Positions 1 to 8,789 of a stretch of 64,000 nt of DNA are shown here, piece after piece. Below the pieces are notes generated by a model. That model did not search any database, was not told the origin of the DNA, and saw nothing but the letters and a program-made list of their open reading frames with translations. Source of the DNA: Roseibium hamelinense (GTDB lineage Bacteria; Pseudomonadota; Alphaproteobacteria; Rhizobiales; Stappiaceae); contig NZ_VLLF01000012.1 of NCBI RefSeq assembly GCF_007830545.1, positions 62,001-126,000 on the forward strand, in the 5' to 3' direction. The stretch's first letter is position 1. Each line of letters begins with the position of its first letter. The translations under genes and the position numbers were made by a program.

Positions 1-9
1 GAAACGCTC

Positions 10-930
10 ATGCCGCTCAAATGTCTTGCGGTCCTTGCCATGCTTGTTGCCGGATCAATGCCGGCCAATGCAGCATGCATCGGTGCAATCACCTCAAGCA
101 CCGAACATCAGTTTTGGCGCGAGCTCATCCGCGGCGTCAACGCAGCCGGTGCACACGCCAATGTCGAGGTTTATGTGCGCTCTCCAAATACGGAGACAAA
201 TGAGGAAGGCCAAAGAATTATAGTCGAAAAGGCAATTGATAAAGGCTGCATTGGAATCGTCATTGCCCCGAACTCACCCCAGGTACTGAAGGGTATTGCG
301 GAAGTCCAAAACGGCAGTATCCCCGTGGTTTTTGTCGATAGGGATGTCGGCACGCCGCGTATCAGCGCGGTCAAGACTGACAATTATGCAGCGGGAAAAC
401 TTGCCGGACAAAAGCTGGCGGAGATCCTCAATGGCAAGGGAAAGGTGGCCTTGTTGCGCATGCTGGATGGCGTATCGTCCACCATGGATCGGGAACAGGG
501 TTTTTTAGATGCGATCCGCGACACCGAATTGGAGGTGACGCTCGAAACTCACATCGGCTCGACTGTCGGAGAAGCGCGCATAAACACGTCAGTCCTTTTT
601 GCGGACGGGGCACATGTCGATGGAATTTTTACGCCCAATGAATCCACCACTGTTGGTGCGTTGGTGGCCCTGAAAAAGCTAGGCTTTGCCGACAAGATCC
701 ATCATGTCGGTTTCGACTTCACGCCAGTACTGACCACGGCACTCGAAAGCGGTGAACTTTCGGGCGTCGTGATCCAAAACCCCTACGAGATGGGCTATCA
801 AGGCACCTTGACGCTTGTGCGCATTCTGAACGGCGAAAGCGTGGACGAATTCATCGACATTCCGGCCACCTATGTCGACAAAACAAATCTGCACTCCCCA
901 GAGGTTCAAGACATCATCAGCGGCAAGTAG
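10..930 (+). CDS. Periplasmic sugar-type ABC transporter substrate-binding protein
   Basis: A 306-residue exported binding protein of the ribose/galactose type (Peripla_BP_4 fold). Residues 1-21 form a signal peptide ending in ANA before ACIGAI. The mature part shows the usual two-lobe pattern: an early SSTEHQFWRELIRGV segment, then VFVDRD near residue 110, then GKVALLRM, and a late GVVIQNPYEMGYQG stretch typical of the second lobe. It should deliver a sugar or related small ligand to an inner-membrane ABC importer. No ATPase or permease gene follows, so partners, if any, lie left of the window. The ligand cannot be told from the sequence. The start lies only 9 bases from the window edge, so the ribosome-binding site is mostly out of view. 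Confidence 0.85.
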   Translation: MPLKCLAVLAMLVAGSMPANAACIGAITSSTEHQFWRELIRGVNAAGAHANVEVYVRSPNTETNEEGQRIIVEKAIDKGCIGIVIAPNSPQVLKGIAEVQNGSIPVVFVDRDVGTPRISAVKTDNYAAGKLAGQKLAEILNGKGKVALLRMLDGVSSTMDREQGFLDAIRDTELEVTLETHIGSTVGEARINTSVLFADGAHVDGIFTPNESTTVGALVALKKLGFADKIHHVGFDFTPVLTTALESGELSGVVIQNPYEMGYQGTLTLVRILNGESVDEFIDIPATYVDKTNLHSPEVQDIISGK

Positions 931-991
931 GCTTTGGAACGAAGCGGTCCGAGCCGCTTCCGGCCACGACACATGTCCATAGGGCTTAAAC

Positions 992-1025
992 ATGAAAACG
1001 GGCGCCTTACGGCTCCCGTTTTCAT
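992..1025 (-). terminator. Hairpin terminator between the binding-protein gene and clpA
   Basis: The arms 992-1002 and 1015-1025 are perfectly complementary. After one mismatch the stem continues for three more pairs around a TTAC loop. It lies between two convergent genes and can serve both directions; clpA ends just to the right. Confidence 0.7.
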
Positions 1026-1045
1026 TGACTGATGCTTTTGGGACC

Positions 1046-3499
1046 TCAATCTGCCAGCGGCACTTTCGGAACCATGCTCTTCTTGGCCGAACCGCCACCG
1101 CCCTTGCCGTCAGACGGTTTGGACGTTTTTGCAGACGCAGTCTTAGCCGTCGCAGGCTTGCGCTTGCGTTTCGGCTTCGCCTTGGTTTTGTCCTTCGGTT
1201 TTGCCGGAGGGGTCTTGCGCTCCTCGACACTCTCGAGCAACAAGCCAGCTTCGTCTTCGGAGACCGACACTTTCACGGTGCCGCCCTTTTGAAGTTTGCC
1301 GAACAGAACCTCATCTGCGAGCGGCCGTTTGATGTGCTCCTGGATGATCCGGCCAAGCGGCCGTGCGCCCATTGCACTGTCATAGCCCTTGTCGGCCAGC
1401 CACTTGGTGGCGCCATCTGTCAGTTCGAAAGTCACATTCCGGTCAGCCAGTTGCGCCTCAAGCTGCATGACGAACTTCTCAACGACCTTGTAAACAACCT
1501 CCATCGGCAGGTTTCCGAATGGAATGATCGCATCCAGGCGATTCCGGAATTCCGGCGTGAACAGCTTGTTGATCGCCTCCGCATCATCGCCTTCGCGCTT
1601 CACACGATTGAAGCCGACCGGCATCTTCGCCATATCGGCCGCACCCGCATTGGTCGTCATGATCAAAATGACATTGCGGAAGTCGACCTGTTTACCGTTG
1701 TGATCAGTCAGCTTTCCGTGGTCCATCACCTGCAGAAGGATGTTGAACAGATCCGGATGTGCCTTTTCAATCTCGTCAAGCAACAGCACGCTGTGCGGAT
1801 GCTGGTCGACCCCATCGGTCAAAAGGCCGCCCTGATCGAAGCCGACATAGCCTGGAGGCGCACCGATCAGGCGCGACACAGTGTGCCGTTCCATATATTC
1901 GGACATGTCGAACCGGATCAGCTCGACGCCGAGGGAAGACGCCAGCTGACGGGCAACCTCCGTCTTGCCGACACCAGTGGGGCCCGAGAACAGATAGCTG
2001 CCGATCGGCTTGTCCGGTTCACGCAAACCGGCACGGGCCAGCTTGATGGCCGAGGACAAAGTCTCAATGGCCGTATCCTGACCATAGACAACCCGCTTGA
2101 GATCTGCCCCGAGGCTGGAAAGCACTTCCGCATCATCCTTGGAAACGGACTTGGGCGGGATCCGCGCCATGGTGGCAATCGTGTTCTCGATTTCCTTGAC
2201 GCCTATCGTCTTGCGGCGCCGCGATTCGGGCACCAGCATCTGGCTGGCGCCGGTCTCGTCCAAAACGTCGATCGCCTTGTCCGGCAGCTTCCGGTCGGAG
2301 ATGTATTTCGCCGACAATTCAACCGCGGTCTTGATCGCATCGTTGGTGTAACGAACGTTGTGGAAGTCTTCGAAATACGGCTTCAATCCCTTCAGGATGT
2401 CGATGGCATCCGGAATTGTCGGCTCGTTGACGTCGATCTTCTGGAACCGGCGCACCAGGGCGCGGTCTTTTTCAAAAAACTGCCGGTATTCCTTGTAAGT
2501 GGTCGAGCCAATGCAACGGATGGCCCCGGACGCAAGCGCCGGCTTCAACAGATTGGATGCATCCATGGCGCCGCCCGATGTTGCCCCGGCGCCGATGACG
2601 GTGTGGATCTCGTCGATGAACATCACCGCACCAGGATATTCCTCGACTTCCTTGACCACCTGTTTCAGGCGCTCTTCAAAGTCGCCCCGGTATCTCGTCC
2701 CCGCAAGCAGGGAGCCCATGTCGAGCGAGAAAATCGTTGCGTCTTTCAAGACCTCCGGCACGTCACCGTTCACAATGCGATGCGCCAGGCCTTCTGCGAT
2801 CGCAGTCTTGCCAACCCCGGGATCGCCAACGAACAATGGGTTGTTTTTCGAGCGGCGGCACAGGATCTGGATCGTGCGCGAAATTTCGTCGTCGCGGCCG
2901 ATCAGCGGATCAATTTTCCCGGACGTCGCTTTCTCGTTCAAATTGACGCAATAAGCTTCCAGCGCATCTGTCTTCTGCTTTGGCTTTTTCTCGCCTTCGG
3001 CACCGGTGACGGTGTCTTCATCTTCCGCGCCCTCCACCGGTCGGGCTTCCGACATGCCTGGACGTTTTGCGATCCCATGTGAAATGTAGTTGACCGCGTC
3101 ATAACGGGTCATGTCCTGATCTTGCAGGAAATAGGCCGCATGGCTTTCACGTTCAGCGAAGATCGCGACCAGCACATTCGCGCCGGTAACTTCCTCTCGA
3201 CCTGACGATTGAACATGAATCACGGCGCGCTGGATCACGCGCTGAAAACCGGCGGTCGGTTTGGAATCCTCGTTATTGTCAGTGACGAGGTTGTCCAGCT
3301 CGGTCTCAATGTATTCAACCAGGTTCCGGCGGATCACATCAAGATCGACATTGCAGGCGCGCATGACGGCCGCTGCGTCCTGATCGTCCAGGAGCGCCAG
3401 CAGCAGATGCTCAAGCGTCGCGTATTCCTGCTGTCGCTCATTGGCGAAAGCAAGCGCTTGATGAAGTGCTTTTTCAAGACTGCGGGAAAATGACGGCAC
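1046..3499 (-). CDS. clpA: ATP-dependent Clp protease ATP-binding subunit ClpA
   Basis: An 817-residue AAA+ unfoldase that feeds substrates into ClpP. The N-terminal Clp-N repeat domain covers about residues 1-145. The first AAA module has Walker A GDPGVGKT near residue 225 and Walker B VMFIDEIH. The second has GPTGVGKT near 505 and the pore-loop stretch GAPPGYVGFDQ. The start is a GTG giving PSFSRSLEKAL, the usual ClpA beginning. It lies 12 bases after the clpS stop, so the two are probably co-transcribed. After the AAA core comes a tail of about 55 residues very rich in Lys, Pro and Ala that E. coli ClpA lacks; it looks disordered and basic. Confidence 0.97.
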   Translation of the reverse strand: MPSFSRSLEKALHQALAFANERQQEYATLEHLLLALLDDQDAAAVMRACNVDLDVIRRNLVEYIETELDNLVTDNNEDSKPTAGFQRVIQRAVIHVQSSGREEVTGANVLVAIFAERESHAAYFLQDQDMTRYDAVNYISHGIAKRPGMSEARPVEGAEDEDTVTGAEGEKKPKQKTDALEAYCVNLNEKATSGKIDPLIGRDDEISRTIQILCRRSKNNPLFVGDPGVGKTAIAEGLAHRIVNGDVPEVLKDATIFSLDMGSLLAGTRYRGDFEERLKQVVKEVEEYPGAVMFIDEIHTVIGAGATSGGAMDASNLLKPALASGAIRCIGSTTYKEYRQFFEKDRALVRRFQKIDVNEPTIPDAIDILKGLKPYFEDFHNVRYTNDAIKTAVELSAKYISDRKLPDKAIDVLDETGASQMLVPESRRRKTIGVKEIENTIATMARIPPKSVSKDDAEVLSSLGADLKRVVYGQDTAIETLSSAIKLARAGLREPDKPIGSYLFSGPTGVGKTEVARQLASSLGVELIRFDMSEYMERHTVSRLIGAPPGYVGFDQGGLLTDGVDQHPHSVLLLDEIEKAHPDLFNILLQVMDHGKLTDHNGKQVDFRNVILIMTTNAGAADMAKMPVGFNRVKREGDDAEAINKLFTPEFRNRLDAIIPFGNLPMEVVYKVVEKFVMQLEAQLADRNVTFELTDGATKWLADKGYDSAMGARPLGRIIQEHIKRPLADEVLFGKLQKGGTVKVSVSEDEAGLLLESVEERKTPPAKPKDKTKAKPKRKRKPATAKTASAKTSKPSDGKGGGGSAKKSMVPKVPLAD

Positions 3500-3511
3500 G
3501 TGCGATATCCT

Positions 3512-3844
3512 TCATTTCTTTTCCATAACGCACTGCAAAGGATGCTGGTGCTTACGGGCGAAATCCATGACTTGCGTCACTTTTGTTTCGGCGACCTCAT
3601 AGGAATAAATCCCGCACTCCCCGACACCGTGGTGGTGTACATGAAGCATGATCCGGGTGGCCTCTTCCCTATTCTTCTGGAAGAACGCCTCCACCACATG
3701 GATCACAAATTCCATCGGGGTGTAGTCGTCGTTCAGTAACAGCACCCGATATAGATTCGGGCGCTTGGTGACTGTTTTGGTCCTGGTTGCGACGACAGTT
3801 CCGGCGTCTCCGCCAGCGTCGTCATAATCAGCCCCACCTGACAT
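3512..3844 (-). CDS. clpS: ATP-dependent Clp protease adaptor ClpS
   Basis: A 110-residue N-end-rule adaptor that hands substrates with bulky N-terminal residues to ClpA. The core shows [17 protein letters not shown] followed by [11 protein letters not shown], the family's ligand-pocket signature. An upstream start at 4036 would add 64 residues with no resemblance to ClpS. The ATG at 3844 gives MSGGADYDD, has AAGGCAAGAG upstream, and yields the usual family length. clpA follows 12 bases downstream. Alphaproteobacteria often carry a second ClpS; only one is seen here. Confidence 0.95.
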   Translation of the reverse strand: MSGGADYDDAGGDAGTVVATRTKTVTKRPNLYRVLLLNDDYTPMEFVIHVVEAFFQKNREEATRIMLHVHHHGVGECGIYSYEVAETKVTQVMDFARKHQHPLQCVMEKK

Positions 3845-4204
3845 TGCTATGCTCTTGCCTTTCGTCGACGACCGACACGATGTTACCAACGCTGGCGAGC
3901 GAGGAAAAGTCTGGAAACTGCTGTATTCCCGAGATGCTGTGTGCAATCGAAAACCGTTCCTTAATCCCGCCAACGAACCGTTGGAGTTTAGATCCTGCCG
4001 TGCCTGCGCGTCCTGCGCAATGGTCGATTTGGCCAAGTGTTGAGTGGAAGGGCGCTCAACAGTGGAAGCGCCCCGTCACTCATCCATGTAGGTCAGGAAA
4101 TTCTCTTTAAAAGATCATAGGCCAAACGCAGCTTGCATGACGCTGGAGGCCGGGCGCAAAACTGATCACAGACTTGTTCAAAACTGCGAAAGTCACCTGT
4201 GAAC

Positions 4205-4236
4205 AAAAAACCCGGCCTGATGGATCAGACCGGGTT
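4205..4236 (-). terminator. Rho-independent terminator of the phasin gene
   Basis: Read on the minus strand, arms 4236-4225 and 4220-4209 pair over 12 positions with one mismatch around a short loop. A run of six T (4210-4205) follows directly. It sits 48 bases after the phasin stop codon. Confidence 0.88.
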
Positions 4237-4283
4237 CTAATGGGATCACGAGGCCGCTTGGCAGCCTCATTGTATCAGTTGGC

Positions 4284-4616
4284 TTACTTGCCGACTTTGC
4301 TCATCAGGCCTTCATATGGCTTGTAGGCCTCTTTGGACATGTCGGTAACCATTTCACCGATCTTTGTCATCTCGCCAACAAAGCCCTCATAGGCTGTCTT
4401 GGCATAATCGGCTTGTGCCTCAAAAGCCTTGTCGAGCGACTTGGAAGACGCCAGCTTTTCCATGGCGGCAGAGCTCTCCTCGAAGGACTTTTTCTGGTAG
4501 TCGGCCATTTCGGACGCGATTGCCTGAAATCCCTTCGCCATAGAGCCGAAGGACTCCATCGCCATGTCCATCTGGTCTTTGCTCAGCTTTTGGATTTCGT
4601 CCATGTTGTTCAGCAT
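4284..4616 (-). CDS. Phasin family protein
   Basis: A 110-residue helical protein of the phasin family, which coats polyhydroxyalkanoate granules. The sequence starts MLNNMDEIQKLSKDQMD and is almost wholly amphipathic helix, with features such as KGFQAIASEMADYQKKS. It lacks Cys, Trp and His and has no signal peptide. It stands alone, with its own terminator downstream and a promoter region holding GCANTGCA repeats upstream. No PHA synthase is in the window. Family length is usual (100-150 residues). Confidence 0.88.
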   Translation of the reverse strand: MLNNMDEIQKLSKDQMDMAMESFGSMAKGFQAIASEMADYQKKSFEESSAAMEKLASSKSLDKAFEAQADYAKTAYEGFVGEMTKIGEMVTDMSKEAYKPYEGLMSKVGK

Positions 4617-4696
4617 TCGTCCTGCCCTTTGTGTATTGCTGCGCGGGCCCCGCTAAAGACCACCTTGCGCAAATTGACCTAGCGACAAAATATTAT

Positions 4697-4734
4697 GCAG
4701 TGCACAATGAAAGTCAACATTTTTTCGCATTGCA
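4697..4734. promoter_or_regulatory. Candidate PhaR-type operator (two GCANTGCA repeats)
   Basis: GCAGTGCA at 4697-4704 and GCATTGCA at 4727-4734 are direct repeats exactly 30 bases apart, about three helical turns. A TTGCGCAA palindrome lies nearby at 4665-4672. TGC/GCA-rich sites upstream of phasin genes are known targets of the PHA-responsive repressor PhaR. The link here is inference from motif and position. Confidence 0.45.
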
Positions 4735-5006
4735 ACATCACCTTAAAAAATACATTTTCGCTGACAGCAACCTTTGAGCGAAACGACAAAACAACCAACA
4801 CCCACCGGACGAGATCCGTCACCCACGCAGCGTCTAGGCCCTAAAGCTTTTTTTCAGAGCAAAATCAGCATTCACGGCAAATCTTTCCAAAAATTCTTCA
4901 ATTAAACGCACCTTTAACAAAATATTATATATATTTTTCATGAGTAAACCACGATTAAAAGAATGAGATACTTAAGAAATTCTTCATAAGCCAAGCTGCC
5001 ACTGTT

Positions 5007-5021
5007 TAACCAACTATTAAC
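5007..5021 (+). promoter_or_regulatory. CtrA-type binding box TTAA-N7-TTAA
   Basis: TTAA at 5007-5010, seven bases (CCAACTA), then TTAA at 5018-5021 match the full CtrA consensus. It lies about 190 bases before the carboxypeptidase start codon, so control of that envelope gene by the cell-cycle regulator is plausible but unproven. Confidence 0.5.
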
Positions 5022-5207
5022 ACTAACATTCGTCTAAAAATTTTTGTCAATTTCGGGAATTGTCTTTACACATTCGTAACCGCGTTTCTATCAAATTGAC
5101 CCAGGAAATTGACAGGGAGAGATACGGATTCGCTTGCGGCCCGGCTGCGGGCACCTCCCGTCTCCCCACCCAAAGTGACCCAAAACGGGAATAGAGTAGT
5201 GTTTAGT

Positions 5208-6623
5208 ATGCGTCTTACGAACGTGGGTCGAAAAGTCAGCTGGGCCGTGAAGGCCGCACTTGTGGCAACAGCGCTGACAGCAGCAGCTCCTGAAGCCTCC
5301 GCCAATCCGAAATTTGCCGGGATCGTGGTTGATGCCAAAACAGGCAAGACTCTCTATGCGTCTTCCGCCGATGCATACCGGTATCCGGCTTCGCTCACAA
5401 AGATCATGACACTGTACCTTGTCTTTGAAGAGCTTGAGGCCGGACGGCTTACCCTGGATTCGCGATTTAAGGTCTCAAAATACGCCGCTGGCCGCCCGCC
5501 TTCAAAGATCGGCTTGAAACCAGGTTCGACCATCAAGGTGAAAGACGCCGTCCTGGCTTTGGTGACCAAGTCCGCCAATGATGTCGCGACGGTTGTTGCG
5601 GAAAACATCGGTGGCTCAGAAGCGGGATTCGCGCGGCGCATGACACGCACAGCCCGCCAACTGGGCATGTCCAAGACAACGTTCAAAAACCCGCATGGTC
5701 TGCCGAACTCGGGACAACGCACGACAGCGCGCGATATGGCAACGCTTGGACGGGCCGTACAAGAGCGCTTCCCACAGTACTACAAGTACTTCAATACCCG
5801 CGTTTACACCTACAAGGGACGCAGGTACGGCAATCACAACAAGCTGCTTGGCCGGGTAAAGGGTGTCGATGGTATCAAGACCGGCTATATCCGTGCATCG
5901 GGTTTCAACCTGGTGACATCGGTAAAACGCGACAACCGACACATCGTTGCCGTTGTCATGGGCGGACGGACCGGCGCATCGCGCAATGCTTTCATGACCA
6001 AGCTGATCGGAGAGCATTTGCGAAAGGCCAGCACCGGACCGCGCACAGCACCCCTCGTCGCAAAGGCTTCAGGCATTCAGCCAACATTTGTCGCCGCGAA
6101 GCTGAACGACATTCCGCTGCCAAACGCCAAACCGGGTGACGAACCGGCGGCCACCGGCGCGCCCATGGTGCTTGCCATGACGGCCCCGCCTGCCCGCGGA
6201 AGTGCCGGCAGCATCACAAGCCTCGTTACAGGTTCCGTCCCCGTCCCCCCCAAAGCGGTCGGATCTCGCGTTGCGACCGCGTTTGAAGTGGCCACCGCGC
6301 CCGTCCCGCGCAGCAGCCCGGAACGTGACGAAGACACGTCGGTGACAGTAGCAACGAACAACACCGAGGATCAGATCCCTGGCTGGCAAGTCCAGATCGC
6401 CGCAGCCGAAACGGAAACAGCAGCGATCAAGATGCTGAAAAAGGCGTCGGCGGCAACAGGGTCTGCGCTCCGGTCAAAGGTGCCGCACACCGAACCGGTC
6501 GAGACAAATGGTCAAACGCTTTATCGGGCACGCTTTGTTGGATTTGAGACCAAGACTGCCGCCTGGAACGCCTGCAAAACACTTAAAAAGGCGAAATTCG
6601 CCTGCTTCGCCATCTATCAGTAA
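5208..6623 (+). CDS. D-alanyl-D-alanine carboxypeptidase with C-terminal SPOR domain
   Basis: A 471-residue penicillin-binding protein of the peptidase S11 family. It trims the terminal D-Ala from peptidoglycan stem peptides in the periplasm. All three active-site motifs are present: SLTK at about residue 62, SAND near 123 and KTGY near 223. The ATG at 5208 gives a clean signal peptide (MRLTNVGRK, a hydrophobic core, then EASA). A TTG at 5109 would prepend 33 residues with no signal-like character. After a Pro/Ala-rich linker, the last 80 residues (GWQVQIAAAET onward, ending CFAIYQ) form a SPOR-like domain that binds denuded glycan at division sites. Confidence 0.93.
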   Translation: MRLTNVGRKVSWAVKAALVATALTAAAPEASANPKFAGIVVDAKTGKTLYASSADAYRYPASLTKIMTLYLVFEELEAGRLTLDSRFKVSKYAAGRPPSKIGLKPGSTIKVKDAVLALVTKSANDVATVVAENIGGSEAGFARRMTRTARQLGMSKTTFKNPHGLPNSGQRTTARDMATLGRAVQERFPQYYKYFNTRVYTYKGRRYGNHNKLLGRVKGVDGIKTGYIRASGFNLVTSVKRDNRHIVAVVMGGRTGASRNAFMTKLIGEHLRKASTGPRTAPLVAKASGIQPTFVAAKLNDIPLPNAKPGDEPAATGAPMVLAMTAPPARGSAGSITSLVTGSVPVPPKAVGSRVATAFEVATAPVPRSSPERDEDTSVTVATNNTEDQIPGWQVQIAAAETETAAIKMLKKASAATGSALRSKVPHTEPVETNGQTLYRARFVGFETKTAAWNACKTLKKAKFACFAIYQ

Positions 6624-6639
6624 TGCGTAACGGATGTTG

Positions 6640-7356
6640 TTAATGTCTTCTGAGAAGCCTGTCTTTAGCCTCGTTGAGTTTCGCGGCCAGGAACGTGGTT
6701 CCGCCATGGTCGGGGTGGAGCCTCTTCATAAGCCTGCGGTGCGCCGCTCGGACTTCCGCGTCCCCGGCGCCGGGCGAAAGCCCCAGGATCTGGTAGGCCT
6801 CCTCATCTGTCATGGGGCCCGCGCTCGCCGGACCTCCCTGCCGATCTGTTCCATCCGCCTCGAAGTCTTCACGCCAGCTGGCAAGCCGGCGGTCGAGATA
6901 AGCTTCGATTAAAGCCCTGCTCTGGCCGTCGGCGTCAGCCTCTTGCCACAACGCCTTGAGCTCGGCTTCACTCAGCGTGTCAAGCTCACGCCCTTCAAAC
7001 ATACCAGTCAGCACGGTGCCGTTCATGGCACCGCTGTCATGATCCAGCTCCATTTCCACCATCGCAGACCGCACGCGGGACTTTTGCCCGCCGGAGGGCT
7101 GACCGGATCCCAAACCGGGAAAACCGGTCATGCGTCCCAGACCGCCCAGTCCCAACAGCGACAATCCAATCGCGGCCGCCGGAATGGCGAAGGCGATGCG
7201 CCCGGTTATTGCGAGGAAAGCAGCCAGCAGCATCAACACCACACCGCCGGTTCTGCGCAGCAAACGGGCAAGGTCGGCAGGGTTGGCATGTACGAAGCTG
7301 TTTCCGACAAACAGAAACAGGATCAGGGCAAGAACGCCAATCAGCAAGAAAACCAT
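6640..7356 (-). CDS. Membrane-anchored DnaJ-domain protein
   Basis: A 238-residue J-protein that should stimulate Hsp70 (DnaK) at the membrane. Residues 1-19 and about 37-70 are hydrophobic membrane segments. The J domain is at the extreme C-terminus (about residues 180-238) and carries the essential motif inside LMKRLHPDHGGT. This layout resembles the Tim14/Pam18 type more than cytoplasmic DnaJ. The gene starts 4 bases after the stop of the VWA-like gene, so the two form a probable operon. Confidence 0.85.
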   Translation of the reverse strand: MVFLLIGVLALILFLFVGNSFVHANPADLARLLRRTGGVVLMLLAAFLAITGRIAFAIPAAAIGLSLLGLGGLGRMTGFPGLGSGQPSGGQKSRVRSAMVEMELDHDSGAMNGTVLTGMFEGRELDTLSEAELKALWQEADADGQSRALIEAYLDRRLASWREDFEADGTDRQGGPASAGPMTDEEAYQILGLSPGAGDAEVRAAHRRLMKRLHPDHGGTTFLAAKLNEAKDRLLRRH

Positions 7357-7360
7357 GAAG

Positions 7361-8110
7361 TCACTTCATCTGTTGAATCAGGAGGCGGGCTCCGGCGTTG
7401 CCTGACTTCTCAAGAGCGGTCAATGCCTGCCGCCCACCCGATGCAAAGATGGCAACCGCTTTCAGCAAGTCGGCAAGCTGCTGCGCTGCCCCAGCATCGA
7501 ACCGGCAAAATGCCCCTTTGGTAATACGGGCGATTTCCCGGAAAGCCTGCTCCGCGACCGGCTCGCGGCCCTCTTGAAAAAGAAAAACCGGAACACCGAA
7601 CAGCGCAAGCTCTCCCGCCCGATGGCACAACTCGTCGACATCTTCTTCCATGCAATCGCCGACATAGACCACTGCGCTGACCTTTTCGTCGCGCGAAGCG
7701 TTGATCGCTGCGGTCAGGACTTTGCGAATCTGAGTCCGGCCACCCCGGCAGTCTATCCGACTCATCGCCTTCGACAGCTCCGCCGGATTTGAGAACCATT
7801 TTGAAGCGCGGCATTCGCTAAAACCGCGGAAATACACCAGCTTGATCGACAGCCCGGAGATTTTCCCGGCTTCGTTAAACATCTCCGCCTGGATGTGACA
7901 GGCCTGATCCCAGGTCGGTTGCCGGCTCATGGTCGCATCCAGCGCAAAAATCAATTTGCCGCCGCCTTGCGCGGGCCCGGGCATGGCCGCGGCCTGCTGC
8001 AGAAACGCGGAAATATCATTTTCGCTCGAAACAGCAGGCGCTTGGCCCTCGGCAGCCTTCGCCGCGGTTTTCATAGTGTCGGGTGCATGTACCGGTGGTT
8101 TGTCCGCCAT
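7361..8110 (-). CDS. VWA-like (von Willebrand factor A fold) protein
   Basis: A 249-residue cytoplasmic protein with a VWA-type Rossmann fold. LIFALDATMSRQPTWD near residue 55 is a modified metal-ion-dependent adhesion site, with DATMS in place of the usual DxSxS. SAVVYVGDCMEEDVDEL near residue 150 is the later acidic loop. The ATG at 8110 has AGGCAGGG just upstream and was preferred to a start 29 codons earlier. It is tightly coupled to the J-protein gene, which suggests a shared chaperone or assembly role. No specific function is known to me. Confidence 0.75.
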   Translation of the reverse strand: MADKPPVHAPDTMKTAAKAAEGQAPAVSSENDISAFLQQAAAMPGPAQGGGKLIFALDATMSRQPTWDQACHIQAEMFNEAGKISGLSIKLVYFRGFSECRASKWFSNPAELSKAMSRIDCRGGRTQIRKVLTAAINASRDEKVSAVVYVGDCMEEDVDELCHRAGELALFGVPVFLFQEGREPVAEQAFREIARITKGAFCRFDAGAAQQLADLLKAVAIFASGGRQALTALEKSGNAGARLLIQQMK

Positions 8111-8234
8111 ATCCCTGCCTGAGTAATTGCCCTGCCCTTTCAGTTGGGCCATTCCGGGGGTCTTGGCAAGGTTGAGCAACCTTGTGCCGCAGATCAAGCA
8201 GGATTTACCGCAAGACGACCCGTCAACTCGGGCA

Positions 8235-8669
8235 TCAAATCAGGCACAGTTCCGTCAGGTCGCGGCGCATTGCATCGGGCATTGCGGCGGCTTCGTTGCC
8301 GCCTTTGATATCGGCAGGGGCGTCCCCGCCCTTCAGATACCGCCAGCCCTGAAACGGGCGCTTTGGCTGGTATTGGGTCAAGATAAGCCGTGGTTCGAGC
8401 ACGAGATCACAGCGTTTGACCCCCGCCTGATCGGTAAACGGCCGAATATCGAGCAGGTGCTGGCGCACCTGTATTCGTCCCTTGATCACCCAATAGAGCG
8501 ACCCTCCATCGAGTAGTTCGTCCTTGCGCGTGGGCACCATGCGCGTCGTATGAATTTGCTCGGCAGGTTCACCGGCAAGCCGGCGCTGTTCCTGCCGGAA
8601 ATCCACCCAGGCCTGAAGGCTTTCCACGCTGTCCGCGCCCACGCACAATTTCATCAAATGCAAGGTCAT
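8235..8669 (-). CDS. DUF1489 family protein
   Basis: A 144-residue protein of a conserved alphaproteobacterial family of unknown function. The opening MTLHLMKLCVGADSVESLQ and the central MVPTRKDELLDGGSLYWVIKG are characteristic. No signal peptide or membrane segment is visible. Family length is normal. It is divergent from the epimerase gene to its right. No role can be assigned. Confidence 0.85.
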   Translation of the reverse strand: MTLHLMKLCVGADSVESLQAWVDFRQEQRRLAGEPAEQIHTTRMVPTRKDELLDGGSLYWVIKGRIQVRQHLLDIRPFTDQAGVKRCDLVLEPRLILTQYQPKRPFQGWRYLKGGDAPADIKGGNEAAAMPDAMRRDLTELCLI

Positions 8670-8789
8670 GTCTCTGAGGTAGCGATCTTCTGTGCAAGGT
8701 CAACGTTCCCCTCTCGACCGGCCATGTTTTTGCACAGATCACCACGTACCGATTCTTGGAGAGGGCGTTCGAACAGGGTTTCTCAACGT

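Larger units (their letters stand above)
4617..5207. other. AT-rich divergent intergenic region, phasin / D,D-carboxypeptidase
   Basis: About 590 bases without a credible gene. It holds GCANTGCA repeats close to the phasin gene, a CtrA-type box at 5007-5021, three copies of AAATTGAC or its complement at 5046-5053, 5093-5100 and 5106-5113, and a strongly AT-rich core (about 4850-5060). It probably carries the promoters of both flanking genes. Confidence 0.6.

Noticed and set aside
992..3082. A long plus-strand reading frame of nearly 700 codons opposite clpA
   Set aside because: It is a shadow of the GC-rich clpA gene: low-complexity Arg/Leu-rich translation, no family resemblance, and full overlap with a certain gene.
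8127..8516. A plus-strand frame over the DUF1489 gene
   Set aside because: DUF1489 on the minus strand is a recognised family; this frame is its shadow.
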